This document shows positions 27,474 to 36,225 of a stretch of DNA of 64,000 bases, in pieces. Source of the stretch: Methanosarcina barkeri str. Wiesmoor (lineage in GTDB: Archaea; Halobacteriota; Methanosarcinia; Methanosarcinales; Methanosarcinaceae); the NCBI RefSeq assembly GCF_000969985.1, contig NZ_CP009526.1, forward strand, positions 3,782,001-3,846,000. Direction: 5' to 3'. The notes beneath the pieces were generated by a model that saw nothing but the letters and a program-made list of their open reading frames with translations, searched no databases and was not told the DNA's origin. Within the stretch, counting starts at the first letter, position 1. Each line of letters opens with the position of its first letter. Made by a program: the position numbers and the translations under genes.

Positions 27474-27887
27474 TTGGACACCTCTTTTTAAAGTACTGGA
27501 GCTGTTCTCCAATTTTCAGTTCCTTAAGGGGAATCTGATAATTTGAAATGTGAGGTAGTAAATATTTTCTGTATTTTACTCCCGCAAGGAAAATAAATTC
27601 ATCTTCTTTCAGGGATGCTTCCTTTTTTATCTGACCTATTACGCAATCTGCCCATTCTCTGATTTTTTTTAGATGGCATATTGTTCTAAAGTTTTATCAT
27701 AAGGTTCAATTTTTCTTTCGAGATATACAAGACCATATTTTGCAGAAAGAACGAAAATTTTGTCAGGGTTCAAAGATTTTGCATATTTAAGGTTGTATTT
27801 GAAAAACGTACTGATGTACAGCTCTTTTGCCTTTGCTTTATAAAGCAATTTCTTAATCACGCAAGATGTCAAAACAATTTTTGCCAT
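27466..27887 (-). pseudogene. DUF6884 protein gene with a frameshift
   Basis: The N-terminal half from ATG 27887 reads MAKIVLTSCVIKKLLYKAKA, then SLNPDKIFVLSAKYGLVYLE and PYDKTL, typical of DUF6884 proteins (YaaA-like set). The frame stops at 27669-27671 next to a run of eight A's; the other half continues in a different frame with IREWADCVIGQIKKE, DEFIFLAGVKYRKYLLPHI and KIGEQLQYFKKRCPNE, closing at 27466. The family often accompanies restriction and DNA-modification genes; its activity is not known to me. The stop of the HsdS fragment overlaps its start region, so the order was hsdS, DUF6884, GIY-YIG. Confidence 0.75.
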
Positions 27888-27888
27888 T

Positions 27889-28235
27889 TTAACGTTCAAC
27901 TCTGATTTTTCCTGACATCAATTTTGGAAGAAGAGAGTCTCGATTTGATCCTAAGACTCTTGATTGTTCTTCATTCACTTGAATTTTCTGATATATGTTA
28001 TTCAAATAAATATCAAAAAGATCCAAAATATCTGTTTCCGGAACAATCATCCTATTCATATAAACCATGTTTCTGTTCAGTCCTGGAACTGCAGAATCAG
28101 CAGCATTTGAGTCAACAACAGCAGAAACCGGAGCATGCTCAATAACAGGGAAACGGATAGCTGATGAAAATAATCTGGAATAGAATCTGAAAAATTTCCT
28201 TAATTTCGCCAGGGTCTTGAAGGGGCATGTTATCC
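27889..28235 (-). pseudogene. Remnant of type I specificity subunit HsdS
   Basis: The minus frame ending at TAA 27889-27891 reads AVPGLNRNMVYMNRMIVPE, then LDLFDIYLNNIYQKIQVNEE and LGSNRDSLLPKLMSGKIRVE. The last part is the near-universal C-terminus of HsdS (RDxLLPKLMSGxIRV). Further upstream another frame has MPLQDPGEIKEIFQIL (about 28228 to 28181), which resembles a conserved HsdS segment, suggesting an internal deletion or frameshift. No target recognition domain remains. Confidence 0.75.
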
Positions 28236-28536
28236 ATAAGGATAAGAATAATTAGCCAAAGATTTTTATTTGTAGAAGCTACAAATATTAATCTGTTTAA
28301 TTGTATCTAATTAGTGAGATAAAATATTTCTGAAAAACTTGGAACATTTAGACAAAGTCATTCCATATTAAGAATTACGCAGTTGAACTAAAAATTGGTA
28401 GCATGGAACACTAAACTGCCTAAAGCATAATTCTCTTGGCAAGCTCTCATGTGCTTGGTTTTATATTTCAAATGCGTAACTCCTACGTATATTGCGAATT
28501 GTATCCAGCTAAGATACGAAAATTCCATAATAATTC
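28236..28536 (+). promoter_or_regulatory. Start of the long leader of the first surface gene
   Basis: From about 28240 the sequence (GGATAAGAATAATTAGCC and AAGATTTTTAT) matches the beginnings of the leader modules at 35450 and 45760. It is AT-rich and non-coding and probably carries the promoter of the leader transcript; the exact start cannot be placed. Confidence 0.5.
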
Positions 28537-28652
28537 GGTTGGTCTGACGCTTCAAAAAGGTCCGAAACCTGATTCGATAGCCTCACCATACAAAAAATAA
28601 GGCCCGATTCTTTCGCCCAGAACAACCGCCAACCCCATAAAAACATAGGAGG
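28537..28652 (+). promoter_or_regulatory. Structured RNA motif, copy A (first of a tandem pair)
   Basis: Closing helix GGTTGGTCTG (28537-28546) with CAGAACAACC (28618-28627); hairpin AGGT-CCGAA-ACCT (28558-28570); conserved CTTCAAAAAGGTCCGAA; then AACCCC and a short hairpin region ending CATAGGAGG. No open frame follows directly; the second copy lies 300 nt downstream. Confidence 0.8.
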
Positions 28653-28830
28653 ATCTCAAAAAAGAAACTAAAAGCACTTATTTTCTATACACGGCTCTTG
28701 CCTGAAATTTGTTTTAAACGAACTGAAATTCAGGTATGACCTTCAACAAAGATCTTGACAAGTATTGAAGCATTTTTGCTTAAAGGGCGAATTTTAATTC
28801 GAGCTGTGTTTTTCATATTCGGCATTTTTC

Positions 28831-28925
28831 CGGATTTTGAAATACTATCATCATCTGTTAGGTCACCGAAACTTTCTACAGCTAAGTGGTTCAGAACCGG
28901 CTGATCCCAGAAATTTCAAAATCCG
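28831..28925 (+). promoter_or_regulatory. Middle leader domain closed by a 13-bp perfect helix
   Basis: CGGATTTTGAAAT (28831-28843) is perfectly complementary to ATTTCAAAATCCG (28913-28925). The enclosed part contains CACCGAAAC and CCGGCTGATCCC. An equivalent domain sits between the motif copies of the two other leaders. Confidence 0.65.
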
Positions 28926-28953
28926 TGAGAATAAAAAACAGAATAACAAAATT

Positions 28954-29091
28954 CAGTCGCTTCCTGCTTTCTTCAAAGGTCCGAAAATCCTTGAACCAAA
29001 AAATTTCCTGCCCGAGCAAACCGATTACCAAATCTTCAGGGGTCCGGAAATTTCCGCGCAGGTAGACTGAACCCCCTATGAAAAATAGGAG
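28954..29091 (+). promoter_or_regulatory. Structured RNA motif, copy B, next to the start of the first surface gene
   Basis: Closing helix CAGTC/GACTG plus CCTGC/GCAGG (28954-28967 with 29058-29069); small hairpin AAGG-TCCGAAAAT-CCTT; conserved TTCCGC; then CCCTATGAAAAATAGG, a hairpin whose 3' arm leads into the AGGAG ribosome binding site for ATG 29102. Confidence 0.8.
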
Positions 29092-29101
29092 AAACGAAAA
29101 T

Positions 29102-31264
29102 ATGAACAAACATACATTGAAAATATTTCTAATTTGTGTGACATTGCTCCTGGTGGCGGCTGCTCAGCCGGCACTGGGATCCGACTGGGCTCAGTTCCAG
29201 AAAGAGATTCACAACACTGGTGTAACTGCGGACAGAGCCCCTATATCTGACCCGACGAACTGCTCGCTTTCCTGGAATTACAGTATGGGAGGGAATATCG
29301 ATGTGACTCCGGTAGTAGCCGGGGACATAACGTATGTTGTGGCGAGTAACAACCACCTCTGTGCCTTTAACAGAACCACAGGTACTCTATTATGGGAAGA
29401 ATCCACAAGTGGAGGCGGATTCCTGCTGGGAAATTTGGCGGTTGGAAATGGCATCATCTTTGTGCCAACCGTCAACGGGAAGATTTTTGCTTTTGACGCA
29501 GAAACAGGAAGTCCGAAGTGGAATAAAACCCTGAGCAGTAAACAGCTCGATACTCCTATTACTTATTCTGATGGCAAAATCTACTTCGGAGAAGCGATGG
29601 GTGGACGCAAGTATTACTGCCTGGATGAGGCCGGCAACGAAGTCTGGAATCGTACAGCAACGACCCAGAACAGTGGGCAGGGGTCCTACTACTGGGCAGG
29701 AGCTGCCGTAATTGGAGACAGCCTCGTATATGGAGATGATGACGGGCACCTGGTTTCCGTGAATAAGGATACAGGAACTAACATTGCCGAAATCAATGTT
29801 TCTGAAGAGTTCGGGATAACCTGTAAAGAAATAAGGTCCTCGGTCCTCTATGTCGAAGAACTGAACAGGATATACTTCACATCCAAAGGCGGATACTGCT
29901 ATGCTCTTGGTTTCAACGTGACAGATGGGACTTTTAACACCTCTGATAAACACATAGCAAATATCGGATATTCTACCTCAACTCCCGCTTATTACAATGG
30001 GCGAGTTTACGTGGGTGCAGGTGGAATGTATGGAGGAGGAAGCGGAATTTCCTGTCTTGATGCCAACCTTACTGACGAGATCTGGCACTACGCTGCAGGT
30101 GCGGTTCAGTCTTCCCCTGCAATCTCTACATACTACGACGATGGGGATGGAGAGGTCTATATCTATTTCACAGTAAACAGTGCTACAGGTGGTGTGTTCT
30201 GTCTCAAAGACTACACAGGCTGCACAAACCCGGAGCTTGCCTGGAGTTATGCAGATGCCAGCAAAACAGCTTATACCCTTGCAGGAGCCGTAATCTCAGA
30301 TGGGTGGATATACTATGGGACCGACAAAAGGTACCTTTTCGGGTTCACAACCGAGGAAGAACAAACCCCCTCAATTCCCGTAGCTAACTTCAGTGCAAAC
30401 CCGCTTTCCGGTAGTGCTCCTCTAACAGTCCAGTTCACGGACCTATCCTCAGGCTATGGAATAACTTCCTGGGCCTGGGACTTTGATTCAGACGGAACCG
30501 TGGACTCAAACGAGACAAACCCGAGCCATATCTATAACAGCACAGGAACTTACACCGTCAGCCTGACGGTCACAGGTGACGGGGGTTCCGACACCGAAAC
30601 AAAAACCAACTATATTACGGTAAGCGAAACGGTTACTGAATCCGGATGGTCTCAGTTCCAGAAAGACAGCTCTCATACCGGATACACATTCAATTCTGTC
30701 CCAACCCAGGACCCGGAACTCCTCTGGCAGAATCTGACTTCTTCGGAGCAGGAACCCTGCGGGAGCGGAGGCATAAATGTCCCGCCAGTGATTTCCGGAA
30801 ATACGGTTTTCGTAACTGCCGGAAACGCTTCTGTCTGGGCATTTAACAAAGAGACCGGAGACCTTATCTGGTCAAAGGAACTTGGCGGAGACCTGACACA
30901 AACCTCGACCCCCGCCATCGGGAACGGAACACTGTTTGTCCCTACCATGGAAGGAAATCTCTACGCTTTTGACCAGGAAAACGGAAACGAGCTCTGGAAA
31001 GCACACGTAACCGACGGCAACCTGGAGTGTCCAATCACATATTCTGACCACAAACTCTACATCGGAGACGGGCTTGAAGGAGGAACCGGAACCAAATACT
31101 ACTACTGCTACGACGACAGCGGAAACCTTGTCTGGAAGCATGAAAACAATAACATGTCAGGTTTTCTCTGGAGCGGGGCAGTAGTTGTCGGAAATTACCT
31201 GGTCTACCCGGTCTTCGAAGGTAAAATGGTCTGCCTCGAAAAAGATACAGGTACACGTAGATGA
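29102..31264 (+). CDS. Giant PQQ/PKD surface protein, N-terminal part before a frameshift
   Basis: ATG 29102 follows TAGGAG. A signal peptide (MNKHTLKIFLICVTLLLVAA) precedes a PQQ-type beta-propeller (repeats such as LCAFNRTTGTLLWEE, IFAFDAETGSPKWNK), a PKD domain near residue 430 (SWAWDFDSDGTVDSNETNP) and the first half of a second propeller. The frame ends in a TGA at 31262, but comparison with the paralogue at 38646 shows a 2-nt deletion near 31250 and a further 1-nt deletion near 31336; together they restore the original frame, which continues to 35209. So this and the next entry are one gene of about 2035 codons, either recently broken or affected by sequence errors. Its role is probably extracellular adhesion or matrix. 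Confidence 0.85.
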   Translation: MNKHTLKIFLICVTLLLVAAAQPALGSDWAQFQKEIHNTGVTADRAPISDPTNCSLSWNYSMGGNIDVTPVVAGDITYVVASNNHLCAFNRTTGTLLWEESTSGGGFLLGNLAVGNGIIFVPTVNGKIFAFDAETGSPKWNKTLSSKQLDTPITYSDGKIYFGEAMGGRKYYCLDEAGNEVWNRTATTQNSGQGSYYWAGAAVIGDSLVYGDDDGHLVSVNKDTGTNIAEINVSEEFGITCKEIRSSVLYVEELNRIYFTSKGGYCYALGFNVTDGTFNTSDKHIANIGYSTSTPAYYNGRVYVGAGGMYGGGSGISCLDANLTDEIWHYAAGAVQSSPAISTYYDDGDGEVYIYFTVNSATGGVFCLKDYTGCTNPELAWSYADASKTAYTLAGAVISDGWIYYGTDKRYLFGFTTEEEQTPSIPVANFSANPLSGSAPLTVQFTDLSSGYGITSWAWDFDSDGTVDSNETNPSHIYNSTGTYTVSLTVTGDGGSDTETKTNYITVSETVTESGWSQFQKDSSHTGYTFNSVPTQDPELLWQNLTSSEQEPCGSGGINVPPVISGNTVFVTAGNASVWAFNKETGDLIWSKELGGDLTQTSTPAIGNGTLFVPTMEGNLYAFDQENGNELWKAHVTDGNLECPITYSDHKLYIGDGLEGGTGTKYYYCYDDSGNLVWKHENNNMSGFLWSGAVVVGNYLVYPVFEGKMVCLEKDTGTRR

Positions 31265-31338
31265 GGTTGACTTCAGCAAGAGTTCCGACATCTCTTTTGC
31301 ACTTTCCGACCCTGGAATGTTCCGAAGCTCCGTAACTA

Positions 31339-34300
31339 CGCTGAAGGTGCCCTGTACACCTCTTCGGAAAGAGGACAGGAAACAGGTTACTGCTTCAAAG
31401 TAGGGTTTAACCCTGATACAGGGCAGTTCCTTGATAGTGGATGGGCAACCTCAATTGGCTTTTCGACATCTACCCCTGTTGTGTATGATGGAAGAGTTTA
31501 TGTGGGACATGGAGAACACGGCGAGACCGGGTCAATGTTCTGCCTGAACGATTCCGATGGAACTGTAATCTGGGAAACTCCGATTAGCGGAGGAGTAAAG
31601 TCTTCACCTGTTCTTTCGGTAGAGAATGGCGATCCGTACATCTATTTCACAGAAGCCATAGTTGACGGCTCGATTTACTGCCTGAACCCTGACGGGACCC
31701 TTGCATGGCACTACAACCCACCGGAGGATTCTGCATACACCCTGCAGGGTGCAGCTCTTTCCGACGGAAAGGTCTACTACGGAACAGATAATGGATACCT
31801 GTACTGCATCGGACAGGGCGAGGCTCTTCCTCCAGAAGCAAACTTCAGTTCGGACAAACAGACAGGTTCTTTTCCTCTGACTGTTTCATTCAAAGACAGA
31901 TCCTTTAACGCCAACAAATTCCTCTGGGACTTTGGGGACGGAAACACTTCAACTGAAGTAAACCCGGTCCATACCTATACTGCAGAAGGTACTTACACAG
32001 TGACCCTTACCGTCCAGAACGAACACGGGACGGATAAAAAAGTTGCCGAAGACTACATTTACGCAGTCAAAGTTCCAACTACCTGGCCGGTTAAAAGAGG
32101 GGAGTCTATCCAGGCAGCTATTAATTCAGCCGATTCCGGAGACATCATCAAGGTATATCCCGGGGAGTATCACGAAGTCCTGACCATCGACAAGAATCTG
32201 ACTCTAAAAGGCATCAAGGACCCTGTCCTGAACGCTTCGGGTTTCATAGACTCTTCAGGCGTAACCATAAGTGCTGACGGCGTTGAGTTCAGCGGCTTTG
32301 AAATTACAGGGACCGAAGAGATGTGCTTTGCAATTAACGTCAATGCAAAGAACGTACTGATAGAAGACAACCTTATAGATGACTGCGCCGAAGGGGTATG
32401 GTTACAGGGAACTGAAAACACTCTCCGGCAGAATAATATTTCCAACTGCTGGGACTTTGCAGCCGTGCTCGATAACACAGGAGACAACCGGATCTATAAG
32501 AACACCTTCATCAACAACAATGGCAGGAAGATGAGTGGTTCGAGTGACCATATTTCAGGAGGGGCAGGCTCATTCTTCCAGAGCTCCGAACCAGTAGAAT
32601 ATGTCTGGAATGGAACAAAACTGACAGGGTATATAGGTAATTACTACGATGACTACGCAGGAAGCGACTCAAACGGGGACGGTATAGGGGATACGGCTTA
32701 CACTGCTGATGCAGGAACTGATAAGTACCCTCTGGTCCTTCCCTACTCAAATTATGTTGAAGAGCAGAAAAACGAGTCCATTCCTGAGAATTCCTGGTAC
32801 CAGTTCCATGGAAAGGTTGACCACCTTGGCTACTCAGAAAGCGGGCCCAAGACCAATCAGACCGAGTGGATAAGTGAGGACATTGATGCAATCAGCAGTT
32901 CCTCCCCTGTTGCGGCCGGAGGAAAAGTCTTTGTGATATGCGGGACCGCAGGAATGGAAGAGAGCACGGAGGATATTCCCCAGTTAGTAGCCTTGGACGA
33001 ATTTAGTGGAGATATTCTGTGGAACGTCAGCATTCCGAAAGCCGTATACGGTTCGTGGGCTTCCCCTGCTTATGATGACGGCATGGTCTTTACGGCCACT
33101 GGCCCCGAACTTGGCTGTTACGACGCAGAAACCGGAGAAAAAATCTGGTGTTTCAATGATACTGTGGGAAGTCAGGGTGCGGTTAATAGTGGACCTGCTA
33201 TTGCGGATGGTATGGTAATCTTTAGCGATTGGGATGGAAGCCATTATTACTGTCTTGACGAATACACCGGATACTTGCTCTGGAGTTTTGAAGTCGTCGG
33301 AGATGCTCAGTCCGTCCCTGCATACGCGGACGGAAAGTTCTACCTGACAAGCTGGGGATATGGGACTTCTTATGCAGGCCATGCTTACTGCGTGGACGCA
33401 GTAACAGGAGATCAGGTATGGCACATTAATAATATAGAACAGAATTTCTGTGGATCCCCTGCTTATAAAGACGGGGTCCTCTACCTGACAACCTACAACT
33501 TCTACGGAGACGGAGACCTTCTTGCCCTGGACGCTGTTGACGGGAGCATAATCTGGCAGCAAAATATCGAAAGGACAGACTCAACTCCTGCATTTGCCTA
33601 CGGAAATGTCTATGTTTGTGGAGGCTGCTCTGGTTTTTCCAATGTGCAGACCTACTGCTTCAACGCAAGTACGGGAGAAAAAGTCTGGGAAACCCCTTCC
33701 CTGACAGGAGAGAACGGGGGAATAGGAGGCTGGACATGTTCTGTTGCGGTAGCTGACGGGCTTGTCTACGTCGGAACCGAAGGCAACGGATACTTCGGTT
33801 ACAATGACCTCTATGCTCTGGACGCCTTTACGGGAGAAGTAGCCTGGCACACTCCACATGCAGGATCTACCCCAGCACTTTCGGACGGTATGCTTTTCAG
33901 TATCGGAGCGGATCAGAAAGTCTATGCCTTCAAGGACTCTCTCTCTTCGCCTGTTGCTGACTTCTCTGCAGACATAACATCAGGTAATGCGCCATTGACA
34001 GTCAATTTCACCGACCAGTCCACAGGCACCGTTTCGTCCTATTCGTGGGACTTTAATAACGACGGAACTGTGGACTCAACTGAGCAGAACCCCTCGTATA
34101 CATATACTTCAGCCGGTACTTTCACTGTCAACCTTACGGTTGCAAATGCAAACGGGACCGATTCCGAGGTAAAGACTGATTACATCACTGTATCTTCTAC
34201 ACCTGTAGAACCTGAGCCCGTTGCTGCATTCATAGCTGATGTGACCAGTGGTACTGTGCCTCTCATTGTCAACTTTATGGATCAGTCGACTAGCTCACCT

Positions 34301-35209
34301 ACATCCTGGCTCTGGGACTTCGGGGATGGTACTAACGCTACCGAACAGAATCCAGTCCACACATACACGGCAACCGGTACCTACACTGTTAACCTTACGG
34401 TTTCCAACGAGGATGGAAGTGATTCTGAGGTGAAAACTGGGTACATTAAGGTCTCCAGTCAATCTTCAGCAAAGCCAGTAGCTGCATTTACTGCGTCGCC
34501 TACTTCAGGAAAAACGCCATTAAAGGTTAAATTTACTGACACAAGCACTGGCTCTCCAACTTCCTGGTTCTGGAAATTTGGAGATGGTTCAAAGTCATTC
34601 CTACAGAATCCGATTCATAAGTATTCAAAGGCAGGAACATATACTGTTAACTTGACAGTAAAGAATGCTAAAGGCAAGAACACGGTAACAAAAACAGAAT
34701 ATATAAAAGTGATTACAAAACCTGTGGCAAACTTTTCTGCGAATCCAACATCAGGAAAAGCACCATTAAAGGTTAAATTTACTGACACAAGCACAGGAAC
34801 ACCTGCTAAATGGATATGGGACTTTGGAGACGGATCAAAGTCATTCCACCAGAATCCTGTTCACAAGTATTCAAAGGCAGGAACATATACTGTTAACTTG
34901 ACAGTAAAGAATGCTAAAGGCAAGAACACGGTAACAAAAACAGAATATATAAAAGTGATTACAAAACCGGTTGCAAACTTTTCTGCAAGTCCAACATCAG
35001 GAAAAGCACCATTAAAGGTTACTTTTACTGACACAAGCACAGGAATACCTGCTAAATGGAGATGGGACTTTGGAGATGGATCAAAGTCATTCCACCAGAA
35101 TCCGATTCACAAGTATTCCAAGGCAGGAACATATACTGTTAACTTGACAGTAAAGAATGCTAAAGGCAGCAACACGGTAACAAAAACAGAGTATATAAAA
35201 ATTACATAA
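31339..35209 (+). CDS. Giant PQQ/PKD/beta-helix surface protein, C-terminal part after a frameshift
   Basis: Open in the original frame from about 31339 (first internal ATG at 31481), with no start signal of its own. Domain order: rest of the second PQQ propeller, PKD (LWDFGDGNTSTEVNPVHTY), right-handed parallel beta-helix of the NosD type (SIQAAINSADSGDIIKVYPG, then NISNCWDFAAVLDNTGDNRI), a third PQQ propeller starting PENSWYQFHGKVDHLGY, and five C-terminal PKD domains. The last three PKD units are nearly identical at DNA level to those of the genes ending at 45515 and 52660. There is no membrane anchor or sorting signal at the C-terminus (TKTEYIKIT). Without the upstream part it would not be exported. 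Confidence 0.82.
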
Positions 35210-35348
35210 AATTGTAACAAAAATAGTTGCTTAAAGGAAAAAGGAATGTATGGGAAAAGGAACGAAAGAACCAAGGAAAATAGAGAAAAACTTTCTCATA
35301 TCGGCTGATTATGCAGGATCTGGGAATAAAAAAGGACAATAACCTTCT

Positions 35349-35392
35349 GGGAGGAGGCAGCCGAATAAGGCTGTTTTCCTCCTTTCTTTTTT
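35349..35392 (+). terminator. Strong terminator after the first giant surface gene
   Basis: GGGAGGAGGCAGCC (35349-35362) pairs with GGCTGTTTTCCTCC (35369-35382), followed by TTTCTTTTTT. An equivalent lies at 45660-45703. Confidence 0.85.
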
Positions 35393-35449
35393 GAAAATTA
35401 AATTTCAAAATTTATACTAAAAGAGATAGGAGAGAAATTGTTAGTCAAC

Positions 35450-35469
35450 TGGCTAAGAATAATTAGCCA
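35450..35469 (+). promoter_or_regulatory. Palindrome at the head of the second leader
   Basis: TGGCTAA and TTAGCCA flank GAATAA, followed by AAGATTTTTAT. The same sequence heads the third leader (45760-45779), and a one-mismatch version heads the first. It is either an operator or a hairpin at the start of the leader transcript. Confidence 0.5.
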
Positions 35470-35496
35470 AAGATTTTTATCTATAGAACTCCAAAA

Positions 35497-35598
35497 TAAT
35501 CAATTAGTTCAATCAGATACAATTAGTTCAATCAGATACAATTAGTTCAATCAGATACAATTAGTTCAATCAGATACAATTAGTTCAATCAGATACAT
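35497..35598. repeat. 19-bp minisatellite in the second leader
   Basis: Five tandem copies of CAATTAGTTCAATCAGATA. The otherwise nearly identical leader at 45.8 kb has two copies, so the array varies in number between paralogous sites. Confidence 0.92.
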
Positions 35599-35654
35599 TT
35601 CAGGAAATATCAAAATTTCCGCAGCATATCTTCCAGATAAACTTTTAAAACTCC

Positions 35655-35770
35655 AGTTGTTCTGACACTTCAAAAAGGTCCGAAACCTTATCTGACTGCA
35701 ATATGAAATTCAAAATGCAGACAGACTCTTCCGCTCAGACCAACTGACAACCCTATGAAAATACAGGAGG
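35655..35770 (+). promoter_or_regulatory. Structured RNA motif, copy C (first of a tandem pair)
   Basis: Closing helix AGTTGTTCTGA (35655-35665) with TCAGACCAACT (35735-35745); small hairpin AGGT-CCGAA-ACCT; variable hairpin CTGCA/TGCAG (35696-35700 and 35716-35720); CCGC; then AACCCTATGAAAATACAGGAGG. Confidence 0.82.
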
Positions 35771-35956
35771 TCTTCAAAAAGATAAGAAATTGAATACTTA
35801 TTTTTCTTTACACGGTTCTATGCCTGAATTTGTTCCATAAACTGGAAAGTCAGATGCGTTCTTCAGCAAAAATAGTCATCAGTAATCTATAATTTTTGCA
35901 TAAAGAGTATTTTTAATTTTTAATTAGAGTCGTGTTTTATCAGATCAGCATTTTTC

Positions 35957-36042
35957 CGGATTTTGAAACGCTGTATCTTCTGCATGATCCCCGGAATTTC
36001 CAAAAACAATTACTATAAAGCCGGTTGATCCCCAAAAATCCG
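35957..36042 (+). promoter_or_regulatory. Middle leader domain of the second leader
   Basis: CGGATTTT (35957-35964) pairs with AAAATCCG (36035-36042); the enclosed part keeps GCCGGTTGATCCCC as in the first leader. The helix is shorter than the 13-bp one at 28831. Confidence 0.55.
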
Positions 36043-36067
36043 TAAGACTCAAAAACAGGAAAAAATC

Positions 36068-36216
36068 CAGCCTTTCCTGCTTTCTTCAAAAGTCCGAAAA
36101 ATCCCTAAACCAAAAAATTCCCCCGTCCGATCAAACCTCCCTTTGAACATTCGGGAGACAGGATATTTCCGCGCAGGCAAGCTGAAACCCACTAAAAGTC
36201 CCAGAAAAATAGGAGA
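36068..36216 (+). promoter_or_regulatory. Structured RNA motif, copy D, next to the start of the 36.2-kb gene
   Basis: Closing helix CAGC/GCTG plus CCTGC/GCAGG (36068-36080 with 36173-36184); TCTTCAAAAGTCCGAA; TTCCGCGCAGG; then AATAGGAG, the ribosome binding site for ATG 36226. Confidence 0.8.
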
Positions 36217-36225
36217 AATAAAACT

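Noticed and set aside
27924-28145. A 73-codon plus-strand frame rich in Gln
   Set aside because: Antisense to the HsdS tail, which carries the diagnostic RDSLLPKLMSGKIRV.
28837-29070. A 77-codon plus-strand frame in the first leader
   Set aside because: It overlaps the paired RNA domains and has no counterpart in the two sister leaders.
35497-35598. CRISPR-like direct repeats
   Set aside because: The 19-bp units are contiguous with no spacers; the same holds for the 22-bp array at 16239.
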